Below are positions 20,541-30,860 of a stretch of DNA of 38,429 bases, in pieces. Position 1 is the stretch's first letter, and every line of letters starts with the position of its first letter. The notes beneath the pieces were generated by a model, which was not told the DNA's origin, did not search any database, and saw only the letters and a program-made list of their open reading frames with translations. The translations under genes and the position numbers were made by a program. Origin of the DNA: Haplomitrium mnioides (taxonomy: Eukaryota; Marchantiophyta; Haplomitriopsida; Calobryales); contig JBNGIS010020610.1 in NCBI GenBank assembly GCA_049999725.1, positions 1 to 38,429 of the forward strand, written 5' to 3'.

Positions 20541-22300
20541 CCAAGGAAAATTGTGGATCGGCCAACAGATTGATGTGGATTAGTCTGCGGGATACGTCGG
20601 ACATTCAATCTGCGGGTTGATCAACGGGCCTATCACTCTTCGGACATATATCTTTGGATCTTGCTGCAGAACAGATCTCTTGGGACCATGGCTTCGGATC
20701 TTCACCAAGATTACTACGTCGGGGCAAACGAGTAGCGATTGCCTCATCTTCCTCGATTCACTAATATGTACCAGCTTACATTGAGACATACCTTCGATCT
20801 TCATTGAGGCATGTTAGAACTGCGAAGCACCCTGTTGAACTTTAGATCCGTCCTCGACCATACTGATAGGTGTCACCGCACCAAGAAATGATTGCTAACG
20901 AGAAAAACGACCAAGTTCAACGGGGAGGAAATGGACGATCTTGAACAAGAAAAGTTGGAGGGGGACACGCGCGTGGAGGGGGTATAGATTGAGGCACAAT
21001 GACATTTAAGGGCTTGATGAATATGCAAAATTGAGGTGCGCAAGCTATCTCTGAGAGGAAGACACAACGAAGAAGGGAGGAAAGATTTCCAAGGAAGATT
21101 CAAGTGAGGCGAGTGGACTCGTGCAAGGGGGCTAGCGGAGGTGGAGGCAGACTGGAGGGGCGCTGAGAATCGCTGAGCGTGGAGCTCTAGAGTCTCAGAC
21201 GATCCAAGTGTACTCATCGCTGCAGGTGGACCAACATTTTAAGGTGTATCGCTACTTGAAGATGAAGGGGATTCGGGAGAGGCTGTCAAGGGGGGATCTT
21301 GGGGTCTTCTCAGCATCGTCTGTACAAGAGCATCAATCCTAGGGGCGCTCAAGGGATTTTTTGGTTGAATTTCTCAAGTGGAGCCAGGAGAGGAGTGGTT
21401 GCGTTAGTGCCCATGCACTACGGAGAAGATCCATTCGAAGCTCAAGGTGGAGTGGGTGGCAAGCAGCCAAGAGGGTTGTCTTCCACAGGTGGAAGTTAAA
21501 GAAATCCTCTTTCGAGCATGAGGAAGTAAATTCAGGGCTTATCGTGAGGGAAGTTGAAAAACCATCTAGATGAGAGTGTGTGGGTGAGGAGTTGAAGGAA
21601 GACTGGAGTGTCGATTTGAGGTGAAGGGAATTATGTTGGGAAGCTTCGATCTTGGAACGTTGGAAGTCCTACAATGCTGCCAAAGTAATGTGCCTATGTA
21701 TATGTCTATGTTCGTGTGTATTAGTTAGAATTGTGTTTTGTTTGTATTTTCTGTGAAGCTCTTAGGATTTGGAGTACACTTGCATTCCACTTGTTCAGAC
21801 CTTGGGAACATCCTGCAAAGGGGAAGTCAGAGTCATTAGTATTGCATTGTGGTATTTCGGATGATGGGATCTGTTTCCATTTTGCATACAAGGTGATTGG
21901 GTCTAGTTCTGGACTCCTGAATTATATTTCGGATTGCCCTCAACAATACCTCTGTCTATTTATGTGTGCATTTGGGAAGTGAGCGTGAATGAGCAGGTTG
22001 CTACTGAAGTAATTGTGTACCAATGAAAAGGACTGTGAGACAAAGAAGAACCACTTAAGGCCCTCAAGAGAGAACTTACAAAGGAGCCATCTCATCAAAG
22101 AACCAGAACCCCTGTCTAGACCGTCCCTACTTTCCATATTGGCACCTCTAGAGGTTAAGGCCTGAAGGAGAGACGTGACTTGCATTGGAAGAAGGTGTGT
22201 TGACTATGGGTGTGTGCATGTTGGTGTTGTGATTGGGTGTTGCTGCCACTCTAGAGTGGGTAAGTAGGAGTTGGGGTCAGATTGGTGCAAAGCCCCTCCC

Positions 22301-22308
22301 ATAAAAGG
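22301..22308 (+). promoter_or_regulatory. TATA-like ATAAAAGG in 5' LTR
   Basis: ATAAAAGG in GCAAAGCCCCTCCCATAAAAGG, about 80 bp before the LTR end, conserved in the 3' LTR and in the solo LTR at 10163-13727. If it is the promoter, nearly the whole LTR is U3 and R plus U5 are very short. Confidence 0.4.
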
Positions 22309-22385
22309 TCTCAAAACACAAGTCAGCCCTTGAGTGGGTGTAAATCGGTCGAAAAAGAGATAAGAGACCAACCACATGGTTGAGA

Positions 22386-22534
22386 TACATTTTTTTGGCG
22401 ATCACGACATGACAAAAGAGTTTTGGAAATTAATCTTGCATTAATTTGTTAAGTAAACAGTGGAGCCAGGAAAAGGATTCTAGAATTTTGGGAGAAGACT
22501 TGCACCGGAGGTGGAAGGAGATTAGCCAAGGAGG
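22386..22534 (+). other. Leader with possible primer-binding site
   Basis: After the LTR comes a T-run and then TGGCGATCACGACATGAC at 22396-22413. Its TGG start fits a primer-binding site (complement of a tRNA CCA end) about ten bases inside the LTR boundary. I cannot assign the tRNA. The rest is an untranslated leader before gag. Confidence 0.45.
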
Positions 22535-23718
22535 TTGCCTTGTTTAGATAAAGGAGGGATCTCGCTCAGAAGTGGAAGAAGTTTGGAAAGGACCGTCAGA
22601 GCTTCCTGTTCCATACAACCCCCCACCCTAATAGCCAATATAAGGCATGTGACACATAGGTTCCGGTTCAAATACAAAACATTTTGGAGATCTACTAGAG
22701 AGGATCCAGATGAGTGGTTGGATGAGTTTGAGGGCACATCGTATGCCAATGGAGAGAACCTCATCAAGGAGGCCATTCTCCTTGGGGTGTTGAAGGGAGA
22801 AGCTGGACCCTGGTACCACACTCTACTAGAGGCCACCAAAAGGAATTGGGACACTTTCAAGGCAGCCTTCCTAGAGGAGTTCAGGAAAATAGGAGGGGAA
22901 TCACATGCCCTGATCAAGATTGGCCAAATAGAGATGAAGAAAACTGAATTAGTGTGAAAATTTTTGCAACGATTCCAACGGATGGCCCGGAAGATCAACC
23001 CCCTACATCGGATGGGATGCTTACCTCCTAGTTCATTTCAGCCTTGCCCAAGAGTTTAGGGGCCTGGGTGACGAGATCCAAACCCACATGCCTTGAGCAA
23101 GCAGTGGAAGAAGCCCAATCCTATATCAAGGCTGAGGTGGCAAGCTCGAAGAGGAAGACGAAGAGGAGGGATGAGTCTGACAGCTCTTCAGAGTGTTCTA
23201 GTCAAGAGGATAGCTCTGACGATGGTTCCTCTTCAGAGTCTAAATCTAAGAGCAAGAGTAGCCCAGAAAGCTCAAAGGATGAAAGGTCCCATAGGAGGCA
23301 GAAGAAGAAGGGGAGCAGGAAGAAAAAAGAGGCCAAAGAGAAGAGGGGCCAAAAACATGACAAGCATAAGGAGGCCAAGGAGAGAAAGGCCCACCGATCC
23401 CATGATAGAGGCGTTGGGGCAGAGACCAGCAAAAGGAGGGGGGTGAAAGACCCGATAGAGGAGATTAATGAAAAATTGGAGGCCATGACAATCCATTTTG
23501 CAGGCCTCAAGCCAGAGGGGAAAACATTGTTGGCACGAAGTGCGCATGTATGGTGCGTAAAGTGCAGAACCTATGGGCACTCCCCACAAGAATGTCCCCT
23601 AGATGAGACGCCTATTCACTATGTCAGGGAGGATCCACTCGAGTGGTACCAAGAAGAGGTGGAGTATGTGCAAGAAGAGCCACCCGAGCTCGTGTACCAG
23701 GTGGTCAGCCAACCCTGA
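22535..23718 (+). pseudogene. gag remnant (capsid and nucleocapsid)
   Basis: The first open part (22535-22957) has a capsid-like core: DPDEWLDEFEG, AILLGVLKGEAGPWY and WDTFKAAFLEEFR, the pattern of Ty3/gypsy retrotransposon gag. A TGA at 22955 and a frame change interrupt it; QRFQRMARKINPLHRMG is readable at 22966-23016 and CLEQAVEEAQSYIKAEV from 23086. A highly charged Lys/Ser/Glu region follows (about 23140-23450). A zinc knuckle CVKCRTYGHSPQEC (CX2CX4HX4C) sits at 23553-23595 and would bind RNA. The 224-codon frame 23044-23718 is the longest intact gag piece. Function would be particle assembly and RNA packaging; this copy is dead. Confidence 0.85.
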
Positions 23719-24543
23719 ACGATGGCAGGCAGATCGGTCAATCTAGTGTCTGGCCAATCAGTAGCATGGGGGCACGCATGACCAAAAGGGTCAAGGACAG
23801 GGCCAAACTGGACCAGAGTGATGGTATGCTAGAACTGGGCAGCCATGCCACATTTCTCCTAATTGTCTAGAGCCCAAGAAGCAAGGATATAGCATGCCAA
23901 TGCCATTATGTACCAGCTACAAGAAGGAAGGGAATCATGTCAATAATTGCCCCCACCCCAGAAGGCAAGAGTTACCTCTTAATCCGGCCCAACAGGCACC
24001 TCCACCGGCAGCAATCAATCTGGTGACCACCGTTTGGTAGCATGGGACAGAACTTCCAAGAGTGGAGATGGTGGTGGAAGAGGACTGCTACCAAGTGGCC
24101 ACCAGGGTAGCAGCCAGTGCCAAGGAAAAGGGGAAAGCCAAGCAGGCTCGGAAGAAGGAAAGAACCGCGAATGTGCTCCCCACTAAGGAGGACTCAGATT
24201 ACAAGAGGGAGCCCTCTAAGTTATTCTATCCGAAGCAAGAGGAGGAAGTGAAAAAGCAACTGGAAGCCCTGGAGGTGGCTGAAGCTAAGCAAGCGGCGGA
24301 TAAGACCCTGTGGGAGGTCAGTTGTAGAAATGTTGCCAAACAGGCCAAACAAGACCCAGCGGCCCTGCCACCATCCAACACTTGCATGCCCTACAACATC
24401 AAAAGGGATGTAAGGGACTGCCCCATCACCGCGACAGTGGGTCAACTTATTAGGGACATTTCGATATGCAAGAGGCAGCTCCGGGAGCTACTCATAAACG
24501 CTAGGAGGAAAAGGAAGCTCCCACAGTAGGCACCACTGCCGAC
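23719..24543 (+). pseudogene. gag-pol linker region
   Basis: Degenerate sequence between the gag zinc knuckle and protease. Near 23915-23955 a second knuckle-like peptide reads CTSYKKEGNHVNNC, where the second Cys has become Tyr (TGC to TAC), so the element may once have had two knuckles. A charged 155-codon frame (24062-24529) with VKKQLEALEVAEAKQAADK suggests a helical linker. No enzymatic motif is visible. Confidence 0.6.
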
Positions 24544-25584
24544 TTGAGAATGATCTGTGAGGATAAAGGAGCCCGTGAGATAGACATCCAGATTGCATGG
24601 TGTACTTTGTCCTTGGTGCCCATGGATGGAGGGGCAGGCATGAACATCATGGTTGAGGAGACCGCCCACCAGCTTGGTTTTAAGACTTTCCAACCAATCG
24701 AAAGAATTATGCGGTTAGCTGACAGGTCTAGGGTTAAGCCTTTGGGGGCCTTGCTTAAGGTGCCAACCTAGATTGGAGGGAAGGAGTTTGCCCTAAACTA
24801 CCTGGTTATGAGGACGGCCATGAGTTCCCCATACTTTGTGTTAATTGGAAGGCCATGGCTGTATGGTGCCAAAGTAATGCACAATTATGGGGATTCTACA
24901 TTAGTGTTCGGGCCAGGCAAGACCGTGGTGCATTACGGACCTATTCTATATGAGGGAGAGACCACAAGGGACAAGGAGTATGATACTGAGTGGTTAGTGG
25001 AAGAGGAGTCGGAGGACGAGGACACTTACTGGCTGAAACTAGTGAGTGACATGACAGAGGCAGATTTTTTGGGCAAGGCTGAAACAAAAGTGAATAAGTT
25101 GGAGACCTCTGTATTTGGGGTTTGGGACACAAATGAAGATGAGTCAGGAGTGTCAATCCTCAGCTCTCGACCTAACCAAAAAGGGGAGTTAGAGGTGTCC
25201 ACTTCCAGCGTTGAGCCTGATCTAAAAGGGGAGTCGGCTACAGCCATCATTACAGGGGAGGCTGATCACCAGGGTGGAGCAAGGGAACATGACAAGAAGC
25301 CTGCTGCAAGTGGCCTAAGGCTCCCCCACTTGGAGTCAGATTGTGATTCCATGAACAAGAACAAAGTGGAGGTTATAAGAGCGGAGCAGTACCGGAAGAT
25401 AACGATTCCCGACGGGAGGACATTTCAGCTTGGCTTGGCCCTAAACAGAGGAGTTGAGAGAACTTTCATGCAGACCATGGGGAATTATAGTGACATAATT
25501 TCCTGGAGTCATATGGATTTGAAGGGCGCGCCCAAGGAATTAGGGGACATCGAATTGATTTGCAAGCCAACGCGACCCTCGTAA
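24544..25584 (+). pseudogene. Retroviral-type aspartic protease and acidic linker
   Basis: The active-site motif is LVPMDGGAGMNIM, with the catalytic Asp codon at 24624-24626 (DGG in place of the commoner DSG/DTG). A TAG at 24769-24771 interrupts the frame; it resumes with GGKEFALNYLV and YFVLIGRPWLYGAKV (24832-24876), the second conserved protease motif. Downstream is a Glu/Asp/Ser-rich linker (24950-25330) and then GRTFQLGLALNRG and FADV-like SDIISWSHMDLKG leading into RT. The protease would cleave the gag-pol precursor. Confidence 0.8.
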
Positions 25585-26470
25585 GGCAGCGACAATACTA
25601 AATGAACCCACGCTTCTCTCTACTAGTTAAGGAGGAGGTGGATAAGCTCCTAAAGGCAGGGTTTATATATCCTGTGCTAAACAGCGAGTGGGTGTCCTCT
25701 TTGGTGGTGGTGCCGAAGAAGGCGGGTTTGGACAGGAAACCAAAAATTAGGGTTTGCCAGGATTTCCGCAAGCTGAATGTGGCAAAAAAGAAGGACTACT
25801 ACCCCCTACCCTTTACAGATGGTGTGCTGGACCTGGTAGCAAGTTAGATGGTGTACAGTTTTATGGATGGGTACTTCGGTTACAATCAGGTATGGATACG
25901 GGAGGAGGACCAACTAAAAACTGCTTTTACGACAGAGTGGGGAGTGTTTGCCTTTTGGAGGATGCCATTTGGTCTCTGTAATGCCCTTGGTACATTCCAA
26001 AGATTAATGATGAACATGTTTTGTGACTACCTCATAAAGTTCCTCGAGATCTTCATAGACAACTTCGTGGTGTATGGCAAGGTAAAAGATCATGAGAGGA
26101 GCATGTGCAGCTCACATTTCAACGTTGCAGGGAAATGGGGCTGCAGCTGCACCCTGGAAAATGTTTTTTTGCAATAAGAGAAGGGATACTACTGGGGCAT
26201 AAGGTCTCAAGCCAGGGAATTGCCGTAGACCAGGAAAAAGTGGCAGTATGGCTGGGTGTGGCATTTCCAACATGCTTGGTGGAGGTGCAAGGATTTGTGG
26301 GCTGTGTGGGCTACTACCGGAGGTTCATCCAAAAATTTGCCTTAGTAGCCTACCACTTGACTGAGATGGTGAAGAGGGGCAGCAATTTTGAGCTAACCAA
26401 GCCCAGGAGATCTAGTTTCAATGAGCTCAAACGGGGATTGGCCAACGCTCCTATCTTGGCACCCCCAAAC
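25585..26470 (+). pseudogene. Reverse transcriptase, degenerate
   Basis: Ty3/gypsy RT with recognisable blocks: VKEEVDKLLKAGFIYPV, SEWVSSLVVVPKK, IRVCQDFRKLNVAKKKDYYP, then TAG at 25845-25847, SFMDGYFGYNQV (first catalytic Asp, VDxxxGYxQ-like), LKTAFTTEWGVFAFWRMPFG and LCNALGTFQRLM. The active-site box reads FIDNF at 26051-26065 where the family has YxDD: the second Asp codon has become AAC. A frameshift near 26100 shifts to the frame 26105-26470, which holds the thumb and connection (LGHKVSSQGIAVD, VGYYRRFIQKFA). The mutated box would abolish polymerisation even without the stop and frameshift. Confidence 0.9.
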
Positions 26471-27010
26471 TAGTCCAAAGAGTTCCACGTGATGGTGGAT
26501 GTTTCAGGTTTCTGTGAGGGAGCAGTGCTGAGCCAATTGGACAAAGAAGGAAGGGACCACCCGATCTACTTTGCCAGTAGACTCCTCTCAGTGGCAGAAA
26601 AGAATTACTCACCCATCGATCGTGAGGCCTTGGGGATAATCTATTCGCTAAAGAAATTCAGGCATTACTTGCTGCACCACAACGTGGTGTTCCACATTGA
26701 TCATGATGCCCTGAAGTACATGGTCAACAAGCTTGATTTGACTAGGAGAGTGGCAAGGTGGATGTTGCTACTCCAAGAGTTTGATTTTGAGGTACGTGTT
26801 AACCCGGGGAAGAAACATCATAATGCCGATTTCTTCTCAAGGATCGAGGGGCAGCCGAGTGCGGAGGGAGTTGGGGACACCTTCCTTGATGAAGATCTAT
26901 TCCATATCAGGGAAGGGAGACCCACAGAATATGGGGACATCATTGAGTTCCTCTTGACGACAAGGATTCCCCCAAGGCGCACGCTAGAGCAAGCGGTGGT
27001 TTTTCTCAAA
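26471..27010 (+). pseudogene. RNase H domain
   Basis: In the same frame as the RT thumb but after TAG at 26471-26473. Gypsy RNase H motifs in order: VMVDVSGFCEGAVLSQ, PIYFASRLLSVAEKNYSP, DREALGIIYSLKKFRHYLL, FHIDHDALKYMVN, then RVARWMLLLQEFDFEVR and NADFFSRI near 26830. The first catalytic Asp (VDVS), the Glu (REAL) and the second Asp (HIDH) are present. Its role is removing RNA from the RNA:DNA hybrid. The frame stays open through 27253 and joins integrase without interruption. Confidence 0.85.
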
Positions 27011-28186
27011 AAAGTGAGTCATTTTCTCATGATCAAAGGAATGTTGCACATACAAGGCATGGATGGGCAGATATGCAGGTGTCTAGAGAAAGACCAGTCC
27101 ACAGTAGTAATGCGGGCCATGCACGAAGAATATGCCGGTGGTCATTTTGCTGCGAAAACTACGATACAGAAGATTGTGAATGCTAAATATTGGTGGCCCA
27201 CCTTGCATAGAGATGTCCACTTCTTTGTCAAGAGGTGTGATGCATGCCAATGAAGTGGAAAACCGACAACAGCATGCCACCATCCCCTAGTGCCGATCAT
27301 TCCCCTGGCCCTATTTGAGAAGTGGGGGATTGACTTCATTGGGCTCATCACTCCCTCCACAAGGCAAGGAAACATGTATATTATGCTTTCCACTGATTAT
27401 GCCACCAAGTGGGTGGAGGCTAGGGCAACCAAGAAGGATGATACGCCAACGGTGGCTCGATTCCTCTACGAGCAGATTTTCACTCGATTTGGAGCACCGC
27501 TGGAGTTGGTGAGTGACTAAAGCACACATTTTGTTAATCAGGTCATTGGTGAGCTCACAAGGAGATATCTGGTCAAGCACTGAAAAACCATAGCATATCA
27601 CTCTAAGGCCAATGGGTTAATAGAGAGGGCCAACGACATCATGGGCAAAATTTTGAACAAGATGGTGGCTGCCAATAAAGTGGATTGGGATCTAAAGCTG
27701 CTAACTGCTACCCATGCATATAACCTAGCCTACAAGACAACCACGGGCCACTACTCTTACTTCTTGGTTTTTGGACAACACTCGCTGGTCTCGGTGGAGT
27801 TTGAAGTCCCAACAACTCGGGTAACAGTGGAGGAGAGAATGGCGGAGGGCCCAAGCCGAATGGAAAGGGTACATCAATTGGAGGCCTTGGAGGAGATTAG
27901 AGCAGGGGTGTACGAGCGGCTAGAACATCAGTAGTAGCTGACCAAGAAGGAACACGACAAGAAGCTGCGGCCAGTCGACTTCAAAGGTGAGGATTTGGTG
28001 CTGCTCTACAATAGCAGGTTCTTGTACTTTCTCGGAAAGCTGCATACCAGGTGGATGGGACCCTACATGGTGAGAGTGCTTCATGACAATGGGTTAGTGG
28101 AGTTGAGCACATTGACGGGGGCACACATTCCTAATCGGGTCCATTATGATAGGCTCAAGCGGTATTACCACCAAGAGGACCAATGA
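27011..28186 (+). pseudogene. Integrase with GPY module, degenerate
   Basis: HHCC zinc region: HEEYAGGH from 27122 and CDAC at 27236-27247, then TGA at 27251-27253. Catalytic core: first Asp in WGIDFIG (27332-27334), second in LVSD (27515-27517) followed at once by a TAA, and Glu in NGLIERAND (27623-27625), spacing D-x35-E. Another TGA lies near 27581. The part 27641-27934 has YNLAYKTTTGHYSYFLVFGQH. After two TAG codons near 27931-27937 the C-terminal part keeps RWMGPYMVRVL (GPY module, near 28050) and RVHYDRLKRYYH. No chromodomain follows, unlike the element at 2480-4741. The enzyme inserted cDNA into chromosomes; this copy is dead. Confidence 0.88.
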
Positions 28187-28466
28187 GGGGGATGCCGCCT
28201 TGTACAGCGGGCGTGAGAGTTTTGTACATATGTGGGAGTAGAGTTGGCATGTGTGGGCGTACCACTGACCGACAGGAGAGTGCAGGTTTTGGGTATAAGA
28301 GTTTGGTAGGGTATGTTCGTTCGTGTCTTTGTATTGTGTAAGTGGTGCGTTGTGTGGTAGCCACGTCAATTGATGGACATCCAGTAAGGAAGGTCAGAGC
28401 GGCGGCCACAGAGGAGCCCAATAAGGTCAGAGGGAGGAAGGGTGTTTGCGGGGTCGCTCCACAATT
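28187..28466 (+). other. 3' untranslated part of the large element
   Basis: About 280 bp between the integrase stop and the polypurine tract. I see no motif or convincing frame in it. Confidence 0.5.
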
Positions 28467-28479
28467 AAAAGGGGAGTTA
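28467..28479 (+). other. Polypurine tract of the large element
   Basis: AAAAGGGGAGTTA directly before the 3' LTR, the expected plus-strand primer position. Confidence 0.7.
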
Positions 28480-29099
28480 TATCGGTTGGGTGTTTTTGAG
28501 TTTTTTCTAAATTTTGTGATTATGGAGTTTTAAGTTTATATTATTCTTTTATATTTTATTATATTCTATCGTTATATTATTATTATTCTATCCTTCCTCT
28601 CTCTTCCCTCTCTCTCCTCTTCCTTCTCTTCCATTCCTTTTCTTTTTTTCCCATTTGATGTCACGAATCATGCACTTCAGTGGAGGAGCCATGTGAAATC
28701 GAGAGGAGTTAGATGAAAAAGGAATGCAAGCAGAGTGGTGCATATAGACCTGCAGCAAATCAAGATGGAAGCAAGGCTGAGTGAGCAAGAAAGAGGGAGA
28801 GGAATCTCAAATGCTAGGGAGGAAATCGGGGCTAGGCATGTCGCAAATGAGAGAGCGGGCAGAATGCGAGCGGATCGATCCAGGAGTTGTATGAAGCCCA
28901 TAAACCCAGCAAGGACGCGAGTAGGGAAGGAGGAGACCCGAAAGGATTCGAAGAGGAGAGATATGTCGCAGCTGGGGCGTCACGGGAAGGAGAGGAATCG
29001 CGCGAAGGCGATTGGAAGGAATTGAGATGGAGACAACTGCACTGGGGACATAGGCATGGTGGACGTTGGAAACAGACACTTTGAACGCAGCGAGCCCAT

Positions 29100-30860
29100 G
29101 AAAAACTTCAAAGACGTGGCGACTCTGGAGGGCCCGTGGGAAATTTTGTAGACGTGGCGACCTTGAAGGCATCCGTAGGTTACAACGAAAGGTACAACTC
29201 TGGAGTCGTCCGAGGGATACTTCGAAAGTTAGTCAGCTTCGGAACCAGATGGGCGGTGGCGGTCCAACTTCCAGCTTGTGGGTGGCAGCGGATGGCATGA
29301 CATTGTAGACGTGGCGTCCTTGAAGAGTTTGTGGGGAAAATTTGGAGATGTGGCAGACTTCGAGGAATCTATGGGAGACAGCAGAAATGTGGCAGCCTTG
29401 GAGGTATCCCTGGGAAACATCGAAAGGTAAACTTCAAGGGAGTCCATAGGATATTTCGGGAGTTAGTCAACTTTGGGTCCTTGAGTCAACTTCGGAAAGT
29501 TAGGTCAACTATGGCGGTTCAACTTCCACCTTGCGGGCAGTGGCGAACGGGATGACATCGGAGACGTGATAGTCGGGGAGGTGTCCATATAGAACTTCGA
29601 GGACATGGCAACTTCGGGGAATCCGGGAGAGACAGCGAAAACATGACATCCTGGGAGGTCTCCGTGGGAAACATCGGAAGCTACACTTCGGGGGAGTCCG
29701 CGAGATACTTCGGGAGTTAGTCAACTTTGGGTCCTTGAGTCAACTTCGAGAAGTCAGGTCAACTATAGCGGTCCAACTTCCACCTTGCGGATGGCAGCGG
29801 ACGACGTGACATCGGAGACGTGGCAACCGAGGAGGTGTCCGTGGAGAACTTCGAGGACGTGGCGACTTCGGGGAATCCGGAGGAGACAACAGAAACATGG
29901 CAGCTTAGGAGGTGTCCGTGGGAAACATTGAAAGGTACACTTTGAGGGAGTCTGCGGGATATTTTGGGAGTTAGTCCACTTTGGGTCTTTGAGTCAACTT
30001 TGGAAAGTCAGGTCAACTATAGCGGTCCAACTTCCACCTTGTGAGCAGCGGCAGACGGCGCGACATCAAAAACGTGGCTGCTGAGGAGATGTCCGTGGAG
30101 AACTTCGAGGATGTAGCGACTTCGAGGAATCCAAGGGAGTCAGCAGAAACGTGGCATCCTAGGAGGTGTCTGTGGGAAACATCGGAAGGTACACTTCGGG
30201 GAGTCCGCAGGATCCAACGAAAGGCAGTCAACTTCGTAGTCAAGGGGGCAGTAGTGGTCCAACTTCCACCTTGCGGGTGGCGGCGGACGGCACGACATCG
30301 AAAACATAGCGGCCTTGGAGCAATTTGTGGGAGGCAGCAAAAACGTGGTGCTTTGCAGGAGTCCGTGGAGAAGTTTGGAGACGTGGCGACTTCAGAGAAT
30401 CCGTGGGAGACATCAGAGACGTGGTAGACTGTGAGGAGTCCACAGTATCCATCGGAGGGCAGTCAACCTTGGAATCAAGGGGGTAGTGGCGGTCCAACTT
30501 CCACCTTGCGGGCGGTGGCGGACAACGCAACATCAGAAACGTGGCGGCCTTGGAGCAGTCCATGGGAGGCAGCGGAAATGTGGCGCTTTGCGGGAGTCTG
30601 TGGAGAAATTTGGAGACATAGCAACTTTGGGGAATCTGTGGGAGACATTGGAGACGTGGCGGACTGTGAGTAGTCTGTGGGATCCATCGGAGGGCAGTCA
30701 ACTTCGCAAGCAAGGGGGCATTGGCGGTCCAACTTCCACCTTACGGGCGGCGGCAGATGACGCAACATTGGAAACGTGGCGCACTTGGAACAGTCCATGG
30801 GAGGCAGCGGAAACGTGGCACTTTCCAAGAGTTCATAGAGAAGTTTGGAGACGTGGCAAC
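29100..30860 (+). repeat. Tandem repeat array in 3' LTR, 7 units
   Basis: Landmark GTCCAACTTCCACC-type positions are about 29262, 29517, 29771, 30025, 30257, 30492 and 30727, giving units of about 255, 254, 254, 232, 235 and 235 bp. The longer units come first and the shorter ones follow, as in the 5' LTR (where only one or two long units precede the short ones). The extra ~20 bp is a second GTCAACTTTGGGTCCTTGA block. Confidence 0.85.

Larger units (their letters stand above)
18381..22385 (+). repeat. 5' LTR (4005 bp)
   Basis: Starts TGTCGGCTGGGTGTTTTTGAG and ends CACATGGTTGAGA, where the 3' LTR has CACATAGCTGACA; the terminal CA has mutated to GA. Order of contents: AT-rich tract (18450-18515), pyrimidine tract (to about 18580), purine-rich block (18590-18960), a ~235-bp tandem array (about 19020-20540), then about 1.8 kb of unique sequence with a TATA-like motif near its end. 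Frames of 60-145 codons occur on both strands of the tandem array, but they follow from the repetition and show no known domain. Confidence 0.9.

Noticed and set aside
19667-20608. 313-codon minus-strand open frame
   Set aside because: It lies in the ~235-bp LTR tandem array, whose unit length is often not a multiple of three, has repetitive Pro/Arg/Ser composition and no domain, and is broken in the 3' LTR. I treat it as fortuitous.
21731-21982. 83-codon frame in the 5' LTR that is open in both LTRs (also 32001-32252)
   Set aside because: The two LTRs are duplicates of each other, so shared openness over 250 bp is weak evidence. No known motif and no start context argue for a protein.
23202-23589. 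Minus-strand frames opposite gag
   Set aside because: They mirror the Lys/Ser/Glu-rich gag region on the coding strand. The plus strand has the zinc knuckle and the capsid motifs.
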